From contig NW_011887296.1 of assembly GCF_000151315.2 (NCBI RefSeq), forward strand, positions 1,025,095 to 1,089,094: a stretch of 64,000 bases of DNA. The letters are read 5' to 3'. Both the position numbers and the translations under genes were made by a program. The notes under the pieces are model-generated. The model saw nothing but the letters and a program-made list of their open reading frames with translations. It had not been told where the DNA came from and did not search any database. This DNA is from Capsaspora owczarzaki ATCC 30864 (taxonomy: Eukaryota; Opisthokonta; Filasterea). The number at the start of each line of letters is the position of its first letter. Position 1 is the first letter of the stretch. This document shows positions 17,129-29,988 of the stretch, one piece after another.

Positions 17129-19360
17129 TCACCATGGGATCAGCGCAACATCGGAACTGTCGTCAGCATCTGCAGACGGATTGGCTGGAAGCTCTGGCTC
17201 GAGAGGAAGCCCAAGAATGGCAGCTCGGCGTGCCTTCTTGTTGGGTTCATCGCCCGCATCAATCACCTTCTCGCAATGTCTCTCCGGTTGGAGGGGTGCC
17301 AAATGAGCCTGGATGGAAGGATGCTCCCGTTTGAGTTCGGCAATGCCATCGTCATACGATTGCGTGGCAAAGAAACGAGCTCGGGCTGCATGGCAAAGTT
17401 CGAGTTCAAAAAAAAAAAACAGAATCCAACAAGCACCTCGTGAGTTTGCCGCACAGGACAACCGATAGTCATTGTTCTCGGCAAGAATAGATGGCCAGCA
17501 TTGGTACCTTCTTTGCTCAAGACTCGAGGGTCGTCCATATTCATGACGTGAGTGTGGAACAGCGAATATGGAATTCGGCTTGACAACGCAATCTGAATCC
17601 ACTTGTCCAGGCAAGAAGCAGGCGCAAATGCGTAGCCCCCAAAGAGAGCTGGGTTGGCCAACAGTCCACGAGCCGACATGACACCTGTGACCGAGCATGG
17701 GACACAAGGAGATGGTGGTCAGCTTTGAGCAGACAAGCGGTTACAAACAAACGCACTCAGCATCTGCGTTACCGTCAACTCCAGTCGCGGCAGCCACAGC
17801 ATTAACATCCAGCATTGAATTTATATCGCCGTTCGCCACAACAGGGATGCTAACATTATCCTTGACCTGCTCAAAGATGCAACAAAATCATGCAATACCA
17901 ACAATTCGCAGCAAAACTGAGCTCACCACCAAAAGCAAGTTGGCGAGTCAGTATTGTGCGCTCTCGTACCGCTTTGATGCCTTCTAGAATGACAGGCTCG
18001 TGTCGCATCGACGGGGTTCGACCGTGCACAGCAATCCAATCCGCCCCTGCTCGCTCAGCGGTTTGTGCCAGCTCAATGGTTTTCCTGAGAATGATGATGA
18101 TGATCGGACAACCGACAGTTAGTCCGAATCACAACGATCTTGCTTGCTTCCGGACCAAGCCCGGACCAGCAGCCCCAAAAACGCACTCACTTGAAGTCCA
18201 GGTTGATTCGGATTTTGACAGAGACAGGAATTGTAATCCGACTCTTCGCGGCTCGTACCATATCGTAAATCAACTGGGGCTTGCGCAGCAATGCCGAGCC
18301 GTAGCCTTCACTCATTGCCCATCTGTTGCATGTACCAAGATGACCATTTAGTTGACAAGAACATGGCGAGCCACCATGAAACGTGCTGGAACAGCAAGTC
18401 GTACCTTTGCGGACATCCGCAGTTGATGTCAATCCCATCGACATAGCTGTAATCAGAGCAGGAGTGTCCGTTGAGACTTGGGCATGAGTGCACATCGGAA
18501 AACCTCTTTCTCCCCGTTCAAAAACAAAAAACTCAAATTCACTTACGGAGCCACCATCTCGGCGGCTGTACATAGCATTTCTGTGTGCTTGGCAGCAAAT
18601 TGAACAATAACAGGATGGTCGTCTGTCGCATGCAAGAAAAATCAGCCCAAACGCGCCTCGACTATGTTTGTTTTTTTGCCCGGAAAATCACGGCAATCCT
18701 TACACTCGTTGGTCGAGAAATCATTGTCTCGGCCTCGTTTGGACAAGATAAAGTTTTCGGCGACCGTCATTGGGGTATAAGCCAGATCGCATCCAAACCT
18801 ATCAACGAATGAAATGCACCCAAGCAGAATCAGGGATCCTGAGCACCTGAATTTGGCACAAGAAAGCGGAACTTACGCGCGCACTAATTCTCGAAAGCCA
18901 AGTCTGCGCACAATTGTTCGTCCGACAAAATTCATCGAGTTGGTCACACACGGAGAGATATTCATAGAGTGTTTTCGACAAGTGAGTGTGAGAGCAGCAC
19001 ACGAGGAGCAGCGAGGAAGGCGCACGTGCGACCTCGGTCCAGTAACCACCGCACGAAGCCATGCGCGGTCGCTTACTTTGAGTATCGCACCATTGGTGCG
19101 CAGATGCGGACGGGCTGCTTGGTCTCGCGGGCTCGTGCAAAGAGCTCCAGCGGAGTGAGGTAATCCGGGAAGGCCGAATCATCACCGGCCCGACTCTCTG
19201 CGTCAGCGTCGCCCTTGCCCGATACACGCGACTGCACTTGCTGCTGGTCGACAGACACGGAAGCCGCGCCCGCTTTCCGTCGACCGGGAAGCCGGCGAGC
19301 CACGGGGTGCTCGACCAGCGGCGCGTCGTCACTGAGCACTTCTCGGTCGCGATCGCCCAT
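17129..19360 (-). CDS. DUS4L: tRNA-dihydrouridine synthase, DUS4L type
   Basis: This FMN enzyme reduces specific uridines of tRNA to dihydrouridine. The spliced protein reads PVRICAPMVRYSK, LGFRELVRA, CDLAYTPMTVAENFI, VDGIDINCGCPQRWAMSEGYGSALL, PVSVKIRI, WIAVHGRTPSMRHEPV, IPVVANGDI and GVMSARGLLANPALF, the ordered core of the Dus TIM barrel. The Cys of INCGCPQ is the catalytic proton donor. The YTPM and EGYG-A-L sequences are closest to Dus4/DUS4L. The N-terminal 70 residues are extra, charged and low in complexity. The C-terminal helical region runs to VALIPW. About eight small introns are present with good borders (for example donor TCAAA|gtaagc at 19076). An upstream in-frame Met is possible, but the start at 19360 is preferred. 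Confidence 0.9.
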
Positions 19361-19687
19361 TTGAATTTGAATGACTGGAGGTCGATTGAACAGAATGGCA
19401 TGGAATGGTGGATAATCATGTACAAATTCTCGAAAAGAAAGTACAAGAACAACAAAAGAACAAAACGCATGCGCACAGACAAAAAAAAAAAAAAAATAAT
19501 GCACACAATGGAAAACAAGAACGAAAAAAAAAAATGATACCCAGGGGGTACGAGTGCAAAAGAACCCCTCACCTCCCCTTTGCATTCCTCCTGCAGAAGC
19601 AGACAACCTCTTGCAAAGGCGCCAGAGCTCACGAGACGCAACCAAGGCACAAAGGCACAGTGAATTCATCGAAATGGCATGTTTGCT

Positions 19688-22180
<2,493 letters not shown>

Positions 22181-22334
22181 TCTGGGCCAACTCGAAAAGA
22201 ATGAACCGACCCCTCGAATTGGATTGTGGGGGCTTGTGACGATGCTGGATTGTCAACAAATGTGCTATGACACAACGAAAGCACTACTCGAAAATTTTGG
22301 ACGGTTGCGGTCGGCGATGGTGGTGCACCGTTAA

Positions 22335-22385
22335 AAACAGTGCCCCCTCTGATAAAGTAATATTATAGAATAGGGGGCACTGTTT
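22335..22385. repeat. Perfect 14-bp inverted repeat with AT-rich loop
   Basis: Left arm aaacagtgccccct (22335-22348) and right arm agggggcactgttt (22372-22385) are exact reverse complements around a 23-base loop (ctgataaagtaatattatag plus 3). It lies between the CaMKI start and the Nudix stop, so it could be a hairpin in the Nudix 3' UTR, an operator-like palindrome or a relic of a small transposon. No flanking target duplication is evident. Confidence 0.8.
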
Positions 22386-22467
22386 ATTTGGGAGTTGTTA
22401 CTAGAGCCCGAAGGGCGACCATGTGCACTACAAAGCGTAGCGTAGTAGTACCCCCCCCCAACAATCT

Positions 22468-23412
22468 TTACAACCGACTCGAAGGCTGGTGCGTCGCTGG
22501 AAGCACAAAGCGATCGCCATCAAGCTCAAGCTGCGTCGGTAATAGACCGCCAGGAGGCATGAGGCTAAAGCTGGGTGTGTGCTCGTACGCAACCTTGGAG
22601 GCGACGATGAGCACCAAAGCCGTCAACCCGAAAATGTTGGCAGAGCTCGTCAGGGTCGGATCGACCTTGTCGGAAGTCGCCAGCAGCGACAGGGCATCGA
22701 TGGGATAGTCGAAAAAGTGAATACGGAACGGGACGGAGCGGAAGGAAATGTCCATGAACGAATGGTGCAGGCCCAGCGCAAACATGTCAAAGGGGGCGTC
22801 GAAAATGACAGACACCTCGCGCGGGTTTGGTGTAAGGCGCGGTAATTGCGAGCGATTGCCCAGCCATGCTACGACTGGCGTGACGAGCAGCAGGTTCTTG
22901 GACACGAACGGTGCCATGGCTTTGATCACCTGCGGCCAAGTTTGCGGCAAGCCGACCTCCTCCTCGGCCTCTCTCAGCGCGGTGTGCGCAGCATCTCGGT
23001 CTGTATCGTCTCGTTTCCCACCAGGGAATGCAACTTCGCCACCTAATAGGACAAACCTTGACACGAGTGAGCATTGTTCACATTGCAGATTGTGCAGCAG
23101 CAATTGAAACAACAACAAAAACGAAGCAACCCAACCGTGTGATCGCATGTCGACCGCCCGCTTGGTCAGCAGCACCCGAACAGAGTGCGTCGTCTCGCAG
23201 TAGAACAGCCCGACGAGCACTGCTGCCGTTGGAAGTGCCCGCAGGCTCGACGACAGCGACTCTTGCGGGTGCTCTGGGATGTAGTGTCGGAGTCGCTCCA
23301 AGATGACATCCACGTCTGGAGCTTGCATTGCAAAAGCGGTGTGTTGGTACTTTGGAAGAGCTTGATCAACGATAGCGAGGTACAGTATACGAGCGATTTG
23401 TCGGTCAGCCAA
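22468..23412 (-). CDS. CoA-type Nudix hydrolase (NUDT7/NUDT8/PCD1 family)
   Basis: The enzyme should cleave CoA or acyl-CoA to phosphopantetheine and 3',5'-ADP. The CoA-Nudix signature LLTKR...MRSHGGEVAFPGGK is restored when an intron of about 120 bases (donor CACG|gttggg, acceptor ttag|GTGG) is removed. The Nudix box follows as GGKRDDTDRDAAHTALREAE, then EEVGLP, with the metal-binding glutamates in REAEEEVG. Downstream F..FDYP and SANIFGLTALVL fit the family. The last three residues are SRL, a known variant of the type 1 peroxisomal signal; NUDT7 is peroxisomal in animals. The intron is a multiple of three without a stop, so its retention would insert residues inside the signature. The start may be 23412 or the in-frame Met at about 23328. 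Only about 225 bases separate it from divergent UXT. Confidence 0.85.
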   Translation of the reverse strand: MADRQIARILYLAIVDQALPKYQHTAFAMQAPDVDVILERLRHYIPEHPQESLSSSLRALPTAAVLVGLFYCETTHSVRVLLTKRAVDMRSHGWVASFLLLFQLLLHNLQCEQCSLVSRFVLLGGEVAFPGGKRDDTDRDAAHTALREAEEEVGLPQTWPQVIKAMAPFVSKNLLLVTPVVAWLGNRSQLPRLTPNPREVSVIFDAPFDMFALGLHHSFMDISFRSVPFRIHFFDYPIDALSLLATSDKVDPTLTSSANIFGLTALVLIVASKVAYEHTPSFSLMPPGGLLPTQLELDGDRFVLPATHQPSSRL

Positions 23413-23637
23413 GTACTGTCCAGTAGTTCAATTGGAAACGGCAGAATTGACTGAGCTCTTTTGACTTCCCAGAACAAGCACATTGATGGTGTGGTAGATC
23501 TACTGTGTCATTCCAGCAACAGTAATTCTCAATGTATTTCGTAGTTGACTCCAAAAGCGAAGCAAAAGACTAAGCCAGTCCAGTCCAGTTCAAATCCAGT
23601 TCCCAAACCAACAACAGCCAAACGGCTCAGAGAGCAC
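23413..23637. promoter_or_regulatory. Short bidirectional promoter Nudix / UXT
   Basis: 225 bases or less between two divergent starts. A short gtccagtccagttcaaatcc stretch lies at about 23577-23596. No gene or RNA is seen. Confidence 0.5.
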
Positions 23638-24361
23638 ATGGAGCAGGCACCACCGACGCCGACCGAGCTGAGCGCCAAGATCGCGCAGTACGAGCGCTTT
23701 GTAGACGACAAGCTCAAGTCCGACCTGCAGCAGGTCGAGTCCAAGCGGGAGCAGATCTACGCACAGTGCGCAGAGTACCTGCAGCTCAAGAACAGCCTGC
23801 TTGCCATCTGCGACGCAACGGGACTGCCCTCCACCGCAGCAGCAGCAGCAGCAGCAGCAACACACACAGGAGCATCGTCATCATCATCATTTGCATCGGC
23901 ATCGGCATCGTCCAAAGTGGCAGCCGGCAGCAAGGCATCCGACGCCGCAGTCACGCCAGTCAAGACCATGGTCGACATTGGATGCAACTACTACGTCCAG
24001 GCGGAAATCCCAGACCCAAGCAGAGTCTTTGTCAAGGTTGGATTTGGATTCTACGTCGAGTTGTCCATTCCCGAGGCTCTGGTATTTATTGAACGCAAGA
24101 CAGCACAATTGGACAAGTTAAGTTTCGTTCGACATCGTTCATGTTTGATGCTGTAACCAGTGGCGTCATCCATGCCCACGCAATACGCCATTGTAGTTGT
24201 TGTCTGACTGGCTTTTTTTGCATTTTGCCATCGGCAGGTCGACCGAGGCGCTTGCAGCAGAATCGGCCAAAATCAAGGCCAACATCAAACTCACGCTGCA
24301 AGCACTACAAGACCTGCAGTCCATTCGAGAACCAAGCGAACCTCGACGGGATGTCTCTTGA
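23638..24361 (+). CDS. UXT: UXT, alpha-type prefoldin-like protein
   Basis: Two exons, ending exon 1 at GGACAA|gttaag (donor at about 24117) and starting exon 2 at cggcag|GTCGACC (24237), restore D-K-S-T-E in frame. The protein matches UXT along its length: YERFVDDKL..DLQQV, YAQCAEYLQLKN, VDIGCNYYVQAEIPD, VFVKVGFGFYVELSIPEAL and FIERKTAQLDK, then a C-terminal helix. UXT is a subunit of the URI/R2TP prefoldin-like complex and a transcription cofactor. Between the two coiled-coil halves, where animals have a short linker, there are about 50 residues of Ala/Ser/Thr low complexity encoded by GCA/TCA repeats. The frame is open further upstream but without an ATG; 23638 is the first Met, leaving a very short N-terminal arm. 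It ends 55 bases from MBIP, tail to tail. Confidence 0.88.
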
Positions 24362-24415
24362 CCAAGATGCCATTGGGACAGGCACCTCCCGATAATTTTG
24401 TTGGTTGTGGACTGT

Positions 24416-25586
24416 TCACTTGGTGGAATCGACCTTGGTCCGCTTCTGCTTCTTGTCTCGAAGGGTCTGTGTCAGTTCTTTGATCCGGGACTCGATGGAG
24501 TCGGTAGAGTCAAGAGTCTCGTCGGCCTAGGAAGAACCCACAAGTGTTGCAGAAAGTCAGTCCGTCGTGCTCCTCAAACGTTAATAATTTCTTTTTTTTC
24601 TTTTTTTGCTTGTTTTGTTTGTTTGCCAATGCTTTGTGAGCGCGGTACTGCTCCAGATCACTGGCATGTTAGTACACAATACATCTCTTTCCCTCTTCTG
24701 CTCTGGGCGAACTGTCGGCGGAAATGTGGGAGCAAAATCACTCACTGGGCGTTTTGTGGTTGCCGAGGTCGCAGATGCAGCCTCTGCTGCTTCTCGCGAA
24801 GCGAATGACGCCAAGTTAGGATGTGCCGTGATTTGCTTGGCCACAGCCACCTGAAATGCGGCGATTCAAGCACACCTTGTTGGTTGTTTTGGTTTTTGAG
24901 AAATCAAACAGCATTTTGGTCCCCCTACTTACACGAGCAATAAAGTAGTCTGGATCAATGCGCTCCAACGCGAGAATTCTATCTTCAATCTCCTTGATAC
25001 GAGCCATGAAATTGAGTGGCAGCTTGCGATCTGGGGAACAAGCATGCAGCACAAAGTGGTAGTTAGCTGACTCGTGCACTGCAACATCAGGCCATTCGCG
25101 ATTGACTCAATGAATCAACACTCAAAAGAAAATCTCTTGTTATGAGCTTACTCTCCATGCCAAGGTGGGCCTCCAGACTTGCGACGCGCTCTTCGACGCC
25201 GTGTGGCAGCAAGTACGTACCGACCACATTGTCCATGCGTACCGCCGGGACGTGGCTGCTGCTCAATGCGCCCGTGTCCAGATTACGATGCCTCTGGATG
25301 TCAGCAGCTCCGACACGCGCACACGTCGCATCGCCTAAGCATGGAGCGAAGCCACCATGAGGGTTGAGCCGAAGATCAAGCACGAACCACCACCACCACC
25401 ACCACCACCCATTGCCAATATCACAGCACATCACATCATACTAGTGATGTAGATCTGCCTCTTGTCCTCACCTGGTCGTGCTGGAGCAGTAAACTCGCGC
25501 TGGTTGTTCTCGTCAATCTCGGCTCGCTTCTGCGCAATGCGCTTCTGCATCTCGCTGTTGATCTGTGCTTCCACACGGACGCACAT
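24416..25586 (-). CDS. MBIP: MBIP-like subunit (ATAC histone acetyltransferase complex)
   Basis: Spliced pieces line up in order with the C-terminal half of animal MBIP: INSEMQKRIAQKRAEIDENN then QREF; VGTYLLPHGVEERVASLEAH; FMARIKEIEDRILALERIDP then DYF; and a last exon IKELTQTLRDKKQKRTK. MBIP binds MAP3K12/DLK and is a structural subunit of the GCN5-containing ATAC complex. It is a coiled-coil protein here too. An exon between (AVAKQITAHPNL to VRPEQKR) is Ala/Ser-rich. The start at 25586 (MCVRVEAQ) makes the protein shorter than animal MBIP at its N terminus; since the divergent USP30 start lies at 25829, little room is left for more exons. Exon borders in the 25100-25400 region are approximate. 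Confidence 0.75.
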
Positions 25587-25828
25587 GCATGAGAGCATTA
25601 GAAGTTTAGATTCAGATTGTTGTTTTTTGTATTCAGGTGGGATTTGCTCTGTACTTCAGCATTGGTCGCTTGATCTTGCACGAGCTCACTGCTGCTGCTC
25701 ATCCTCTCAGAAACAAAAGAGAGACTGAGCTGAACTCCAGTTTCATCGTATTCCACTTAAGTTTCGAGCGGTGGCTCAGTTTTTTTTTTCCTTTGTTTCT
25801 GTTGTCGTTGTCTGAGCAGCTATCATTC

Positions 25829-28345
25829 ATGGCTCAGCCAAGTCGAGACCCGAGTGACGTGTTTGACCGACTCGCTGGACTGTTCCACGACCTCGCCGAC
25901 ATGGTTCGAGAGACTGTCGCGGACGGTGCTGCACCGGGGATGCCTGTGGCTGTGGCTGTGGCTGCACCGCCACCGCTGACGCTGCCGCATGCGTCGGAGT
26001 TGCTGACGTTGGACGGCGCGCGAACGGCAGCCAAGTACGTTGCAGTCCAGGGCCAGACTGCCCTCCGCGCCATCCCCGGATATCCATCGAGCGTTGTCGC
26101 TGCTGCATCCACGGGCGCCGCGGCCGTCGCAGCAGCTGGCCTGGGCGCGCTCTGGTGGAAGTCGTCGTTCGGCGACCCTTCACATGCTGCTCCGCCTCGC
26201 CGCTGGTTCTGGTCCAGCCCAACAAACCCATCTCTAGCAAATGGCGTCAATGGCACAACAACAACAACAGCACCGCTGAATCAAGGCGGACATGAGACGC
26301 TGGCCGGTGGTGCTGCGTTTGACGAGGTCGCCATGCGCCGCAAGCGAAGACTCGCCAAGACAAGTAACGATCGTACGTTCGTTCACAGGGGAATCGGAGC
26401 AGCGTCGTTCATTCGATATGCGAGTCGAGTGCGCCGTGGTTCCTGGTTTCCATGCTACGGTGGCGCTGTTGGCACAATCTGACAACAAGCTTTTTGGCTG
26501 ATTGCTGATGTGTTTGGATTGATGACAGCTTACGTGCCAGGGACCAAGAACATTGACGGCAATTCGTGCTACATCAACGCGCTAATGCAGGCAAGGACTT
26601 GGAGAATGCGCTTCGTGGTTCGAGGGAGAGGGTGTATTGTGGGGTGCTTCGCAAGCTCTGACTTTTGGCAACCATCATCATCATCAGGCTTTCGCGTCTG
26701 TTGGGAAGCTGCACGAGTTTCTGTGTGCCCATGCAGACAACGCCCGGATATTGGGGCATGGTGGACAGCTACCTCTTGTTGTAGGCGTGGCTGACTTTCT
26801 CGATGGTATGCAACACGGAGTGGTGCTTTTGTGTTTTGTCAGGCGTTTTGTTTCATCCCTCAGCCTTGAATAACGCCATCTTGCCGTTGTTTGTTTCATC
26901 CCTCAGCCTTGAATGAGCGACAACCCTCTTCGAATTCAAAACCGCTTGCTGCGTACACTGTGCTTGATCCGCTCTGCGCAAAATATGGAATGCTCAACGG
27001 TCGGCAGCAAGACCTGCACGAACTGTTTCAATTCGTCTCCTCGACCTTGACTGACGAACTGGCAGCCATGCAGCACGCCAGCAAGCGAACACTTTCCATC
27101 GACAAGGTGAGTAGCCGCGAATTGCAGCTTGATTGATTGGGAGGTGGCTCACCCCTCTCTCCTCCACAAAAAAACAAAAAAAATTCTGATGTGTCGCAGA
27201 ATCTTGCCATCCCTAGTCGGTCTTGCCTCTCGTTTGCATCGCCAATGATTGGTCTCGTGGCGACTCAATTGGTCTGCAGCGCCTGTGGGCATGAGGGCTC
27301 CTTGAGACTCGATCCTTTCGATAACATTAGTTTGCCTTTGTATGCAGTCGATAGCGTAAGTTTGAGGATCATGGTGTTTCCATCTCTGCCATCACTCTTG
27401 CCTCCTCTCACCCATATTCCTCCGGTGTTGCAGTTCTCTCCTTCTTTGCTTGACTGCCTTGCAGCGCATTTCTCCACACAGCCGCTGGAAGGCATCAAGT
27501 GTGACAACTGCTACGACCGTGCAGTCCCATTATCGTGGCAGTCCTCCGCCAGCAACACTCCATCCAAGGCTGGCAAGGTTTCCCTTGCGGCGATGGCGGC
27601 GGCTCAAGGTCGACGCTGGCAGCCCACTTTGCGTGGTCGCGGATCCCTCCACGTTGCGCTTGCTAAACTCCCGCCAGTGTTTGCCATCCACCTCTCGCGC
27701 CTCGTGTACACGGATTCCGGCAACGTCAAGGCCGACAAGCACGTTCGTTTCCCCATGGTGTTGGATTTAGCCCCTTTTGCCTACCTGGAGCAGCAACACA
27801 ATGCAATCGCAACCATGGGCCCAGAGCCGCTCGCGCGTCTCATCCGTGCAGCAACCCGATCCACAGAAGCAGGCTCTACAGCCCAGAGTTCTACGTCCAG
27901 CGATCGCAACGCCTACCGCTACAAGCTTTCCGCGGTTGTCGTTCATCTCGGTGGTGGATCCGGCGGGCATTTCGTCACGTACCGGAAAATTAAACGCGTG
28001 TACCGTGTGCCCGCCGCCGTTGCTGCTGCTGATACTCCTTCTTCTGTTAATGCCTCTGTTTCCAGTGAAGGAACAGAGTCGTCACTTCCTGCAGGTGGAG
28101 CCGCGCAAGAAGCCGACCTAGTCAAAGAAGCCACCGCTGTCTCGGACGCGTCCTCCTCGGCAACATCCGCTGAACCTTCGACCGTCATCAAGGAGCATTG
28201 GCTGCATTGCTCGGACGATGTCGTGCGCATGGCCACCACCCACGAAGTTCTGAGCTCGCAAGCCTACATGCTGTTTTACGAGCGCGTCGGGGCGGCCTCC
28301 AGCTCCACCATTTCTGCAGGGATACAGCATGCGTCCAAGCTGTAA
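25829..28345 (+). CDS. USP30: USP30-type mitochondrial ubiquitin-specific protease
   Basis: The N-terminal region has a hydrophobic segment near residues 85-110 (SSVVAAASTGAAAVAAAGLGALWW), placed as in USP30, which is anchored in the outer mitochondrial membrane and opposes mitophagy. The catalytic Cys box is NIDGNSCYINALMQ. The finger has CSACGHEGSLRLD and CDNC. LPPVFAIHLSRL, the His box GSGGHFVTYRKI and the final HCSDDVVRMAT and LLFYERV-type ending (YMLFYERVG) follow. Like USP30, it has Ser (CSDD) where most USPs have the third catalytic Asp/Asn. The intron after the Cys exon uses a GC donor (AATGCAG|gcaagg). An exon near 26700-26815 is followed by one starting at 26908, whose acceptor region is duplicated. 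The stop is at 28343. A Ser/Ala insert separates the two halves of the His-box region. Confidence 0.9.
26847..26914 (+). repeat. Duplicated 3' splice-site segment in USP30
   Basis: The 25-base string beginning tttgtttcatccctcag occurs at 26847-26871 and again at 26890-26914, 43 bases apart. Each copy holds a complete acceptor followed by CCTTGAAT. Only the second copy gives an open frame (ALNERQP...); the first leads to a stop after about 17 codons. Confidence 0.9.
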
Positions 28346-28778
28346 TTGAGGATGATGATGTTGTTGTTGGTGGTGCTATTCTTTTCTTGTGGTGATCAAC
28401 AAAACAGCGGAAATTTGCAGTGTTCATGGTCCAACAACGGTTTTCTGACGCCCAACGTCATTGTTGTTGCCGCTGTTGTCGCTGTTAACGTACCATTGGA
28501 TATTGTTGTTCGACGGGACAGGCGACAAGCCTTGCAATGAATGCTTGCAGAAAGGAGTTTCGCAAACCGCACTCAAAACGATGGCAAAATGCTCAACAAA
28601 GAACAATGTTCACCACATAGACATTTAGACAATACAACACATACACACAAGCAATAGCACAAAAGACATGGATTCACAAAATGCGTTTGCCATCCTCCAA
28701 GGCAACGCGGCGGGAAGGTTTTGTCGTTTGGGGGCGTTTTGGTTTCATACTTTTTTCCATGTTTTTTTCTATCCCTTG
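28346..28778. other. Convergent intergenic space USP30 / NDUFB11-like
   Basis: 433 bases holding both 3' UTRs. It includes GTTGTTGTT repeats (28357-28372, 28460-28490, 28500-28510) and an A-rich stretch (28620-28680). No gene is seen. Confidence 0.45.
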
Positions 28779-29263
28779 TTAATGGTGGGCAGGAGCAGCA
28801 GCCTCTGACTCCTCGTGAACTGCATCTGGATTTTGCTCACGCAGGCGTTCAAGTGCGATAGCGCGTGCTTTGACAGTCGGACTGCAGAAAAGCGGGCGGT
28901 AGATTTGAGGTGAGGCACTTCGTTTGACAGACCACCATTCTCACACCCGCTGAATCCGACCCATTCACAGACTCACGCATTCACACACGAAACTCTGACT
29001 GTGCTTACTCGGTGTCTGGGCGATAGTACGTGACGACGCCAAACAGGACCAGACCGCCAATCATGCCAATGTACCATGCTGGCTCCCAATCTTGCCACTT
29101 GGCGCGCGGCCCAGGCTGTCCAGCAAGACGAAAACCAAACAGCGCAAGCACACGCATACAAGGACATCGCAACAAAGTGAGTGAGACGGAACAGAGTAGA
29201 ACGACACGCGAGAGAGAGAGAGATGGGAGAAGAAAAAACTCAACGGAAACTCAATGCAAAAGC

Positions 29264-29306
<43 letters not shown>

Positions 29307-29652
29307 CAGAGATCTCGCATTGAAGCCGAAAAGGCCGAGCTATGCCCTTGTTTGTCAATCTCGCCTCAGGCACGGCGCTTGGACACCGAGTTTAGATGTG
29401 GGAAGCTGCTGGGAGGGGAGATGTGGGGGGGGGTTTCACCTTCTCGTTGAACAGAAAGCCGTTCGGATACTCGCGCGCGGGATCGAGCGGACGCCCGTGG
29501 CCGTGGCCGTGGCCGTGACCGCCGCCGCCGCGTGCTGCAGGGACCTGGCTGGACAGCGATCGTGCAGATAATCGCACTGCTGCTGCTGGTGGTGCCGGGG
29601 TCGAGGTCGAGGCGGCGGCAAGCAGCGCAGGCACTCGTCGCAGAGCAAACAT
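28779..29652 (-). CDS. NDUFB11: Probable complex I subunit NDUFB11 (ESSS)
   Basis: Exon 1 (29440-29652) starts MFALRRVPALLAAAS, an Arg-containing, acid-free mitochondrial targeting peptide, then a (GH)n run and AREYPNGFLFNEK. Exon 2 gives PGPRAKWQDWEPAWYIGMIG with one membrane helix (AWYIGMIGGLVLFGVVTYY) and RPDT. Exon 3 is a charged amphipathic helix (VKARAIALERLREQNP). A W-rich segment before a single helix, then YRPDT and an ALERL helix, is the layout of the ESSS/NDUFB11 accessory subunit of NADH:ubiquinone oxidoreductase. I base the call on this layout and partial motif memory, so other single-pass inner-membrane subunits remain possible. The length is about 135 residues. Confidence 0.6.
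29267..29305. repeat. 39-base poly(A) (T on the coding strand)
   Basis: An uninterrupted A run lies in the NDUFB11-like intron 1. It is flanked by GA repeats and agca, with no retroposon body beside it. Confidence 0.9.
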
Positions 29653-29742
29653 TGTGTGAAAGAGCAAAAAAGGAAGAGTGGCACAAAGCACAAAAGATCA
29701 GAAAACGAGACTAGATTTATATTGAGATGGAGTTTGAGCATT

Positions 29743-29782
29743 GAGAGTGGGAGAGTGGGAGAGTGGGAGAGTGGGAGAGTGG
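29743..29782. repeat. 8-bp minisatellite (gagagtgg x5)
   Basis: Five tandem copies lie in the short divergent region between the NDUFB11-like gene and the O-mannosyltransferase. Confidence 0.9.
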
Positions 29783-29988
29783 GAGACGTTGGGCTTTGAA
29801 GCACAACTTTGAGACAACCCCCCCCCCACCCTCCCCTATCAATGAGATTTTGGATTTGTTTGAAGCTTGTGTGATCCGTCAAACAGTGCAAGTCGAGCTA
29901 GAGTGATGATAATGCAGCATCGAATGCCCGCTGATGCAGTCCTTTTCGCTTATTTTTTGCTTGTCTGTCTTCGATTCTTGGTCTTCGA

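Noticed and set aside
22349-22371. taatattat loop as a circular-DNA-virus origin
   Set aside because: The nonamer is not exact and no Rep-like frame lies nearby; a simple hairpin is enough.
23577-23600. gttcaaatcc as a tRNA B box
   Set aside because: No A box, acceptor stem or cloverleaf can be formed around it.
29267-29305. Poly(A) as the tail of a LINE/SINE insertion
   Set aside because: No element body or target-site duplication is visible beside it, and similar runs occur in most introns here.
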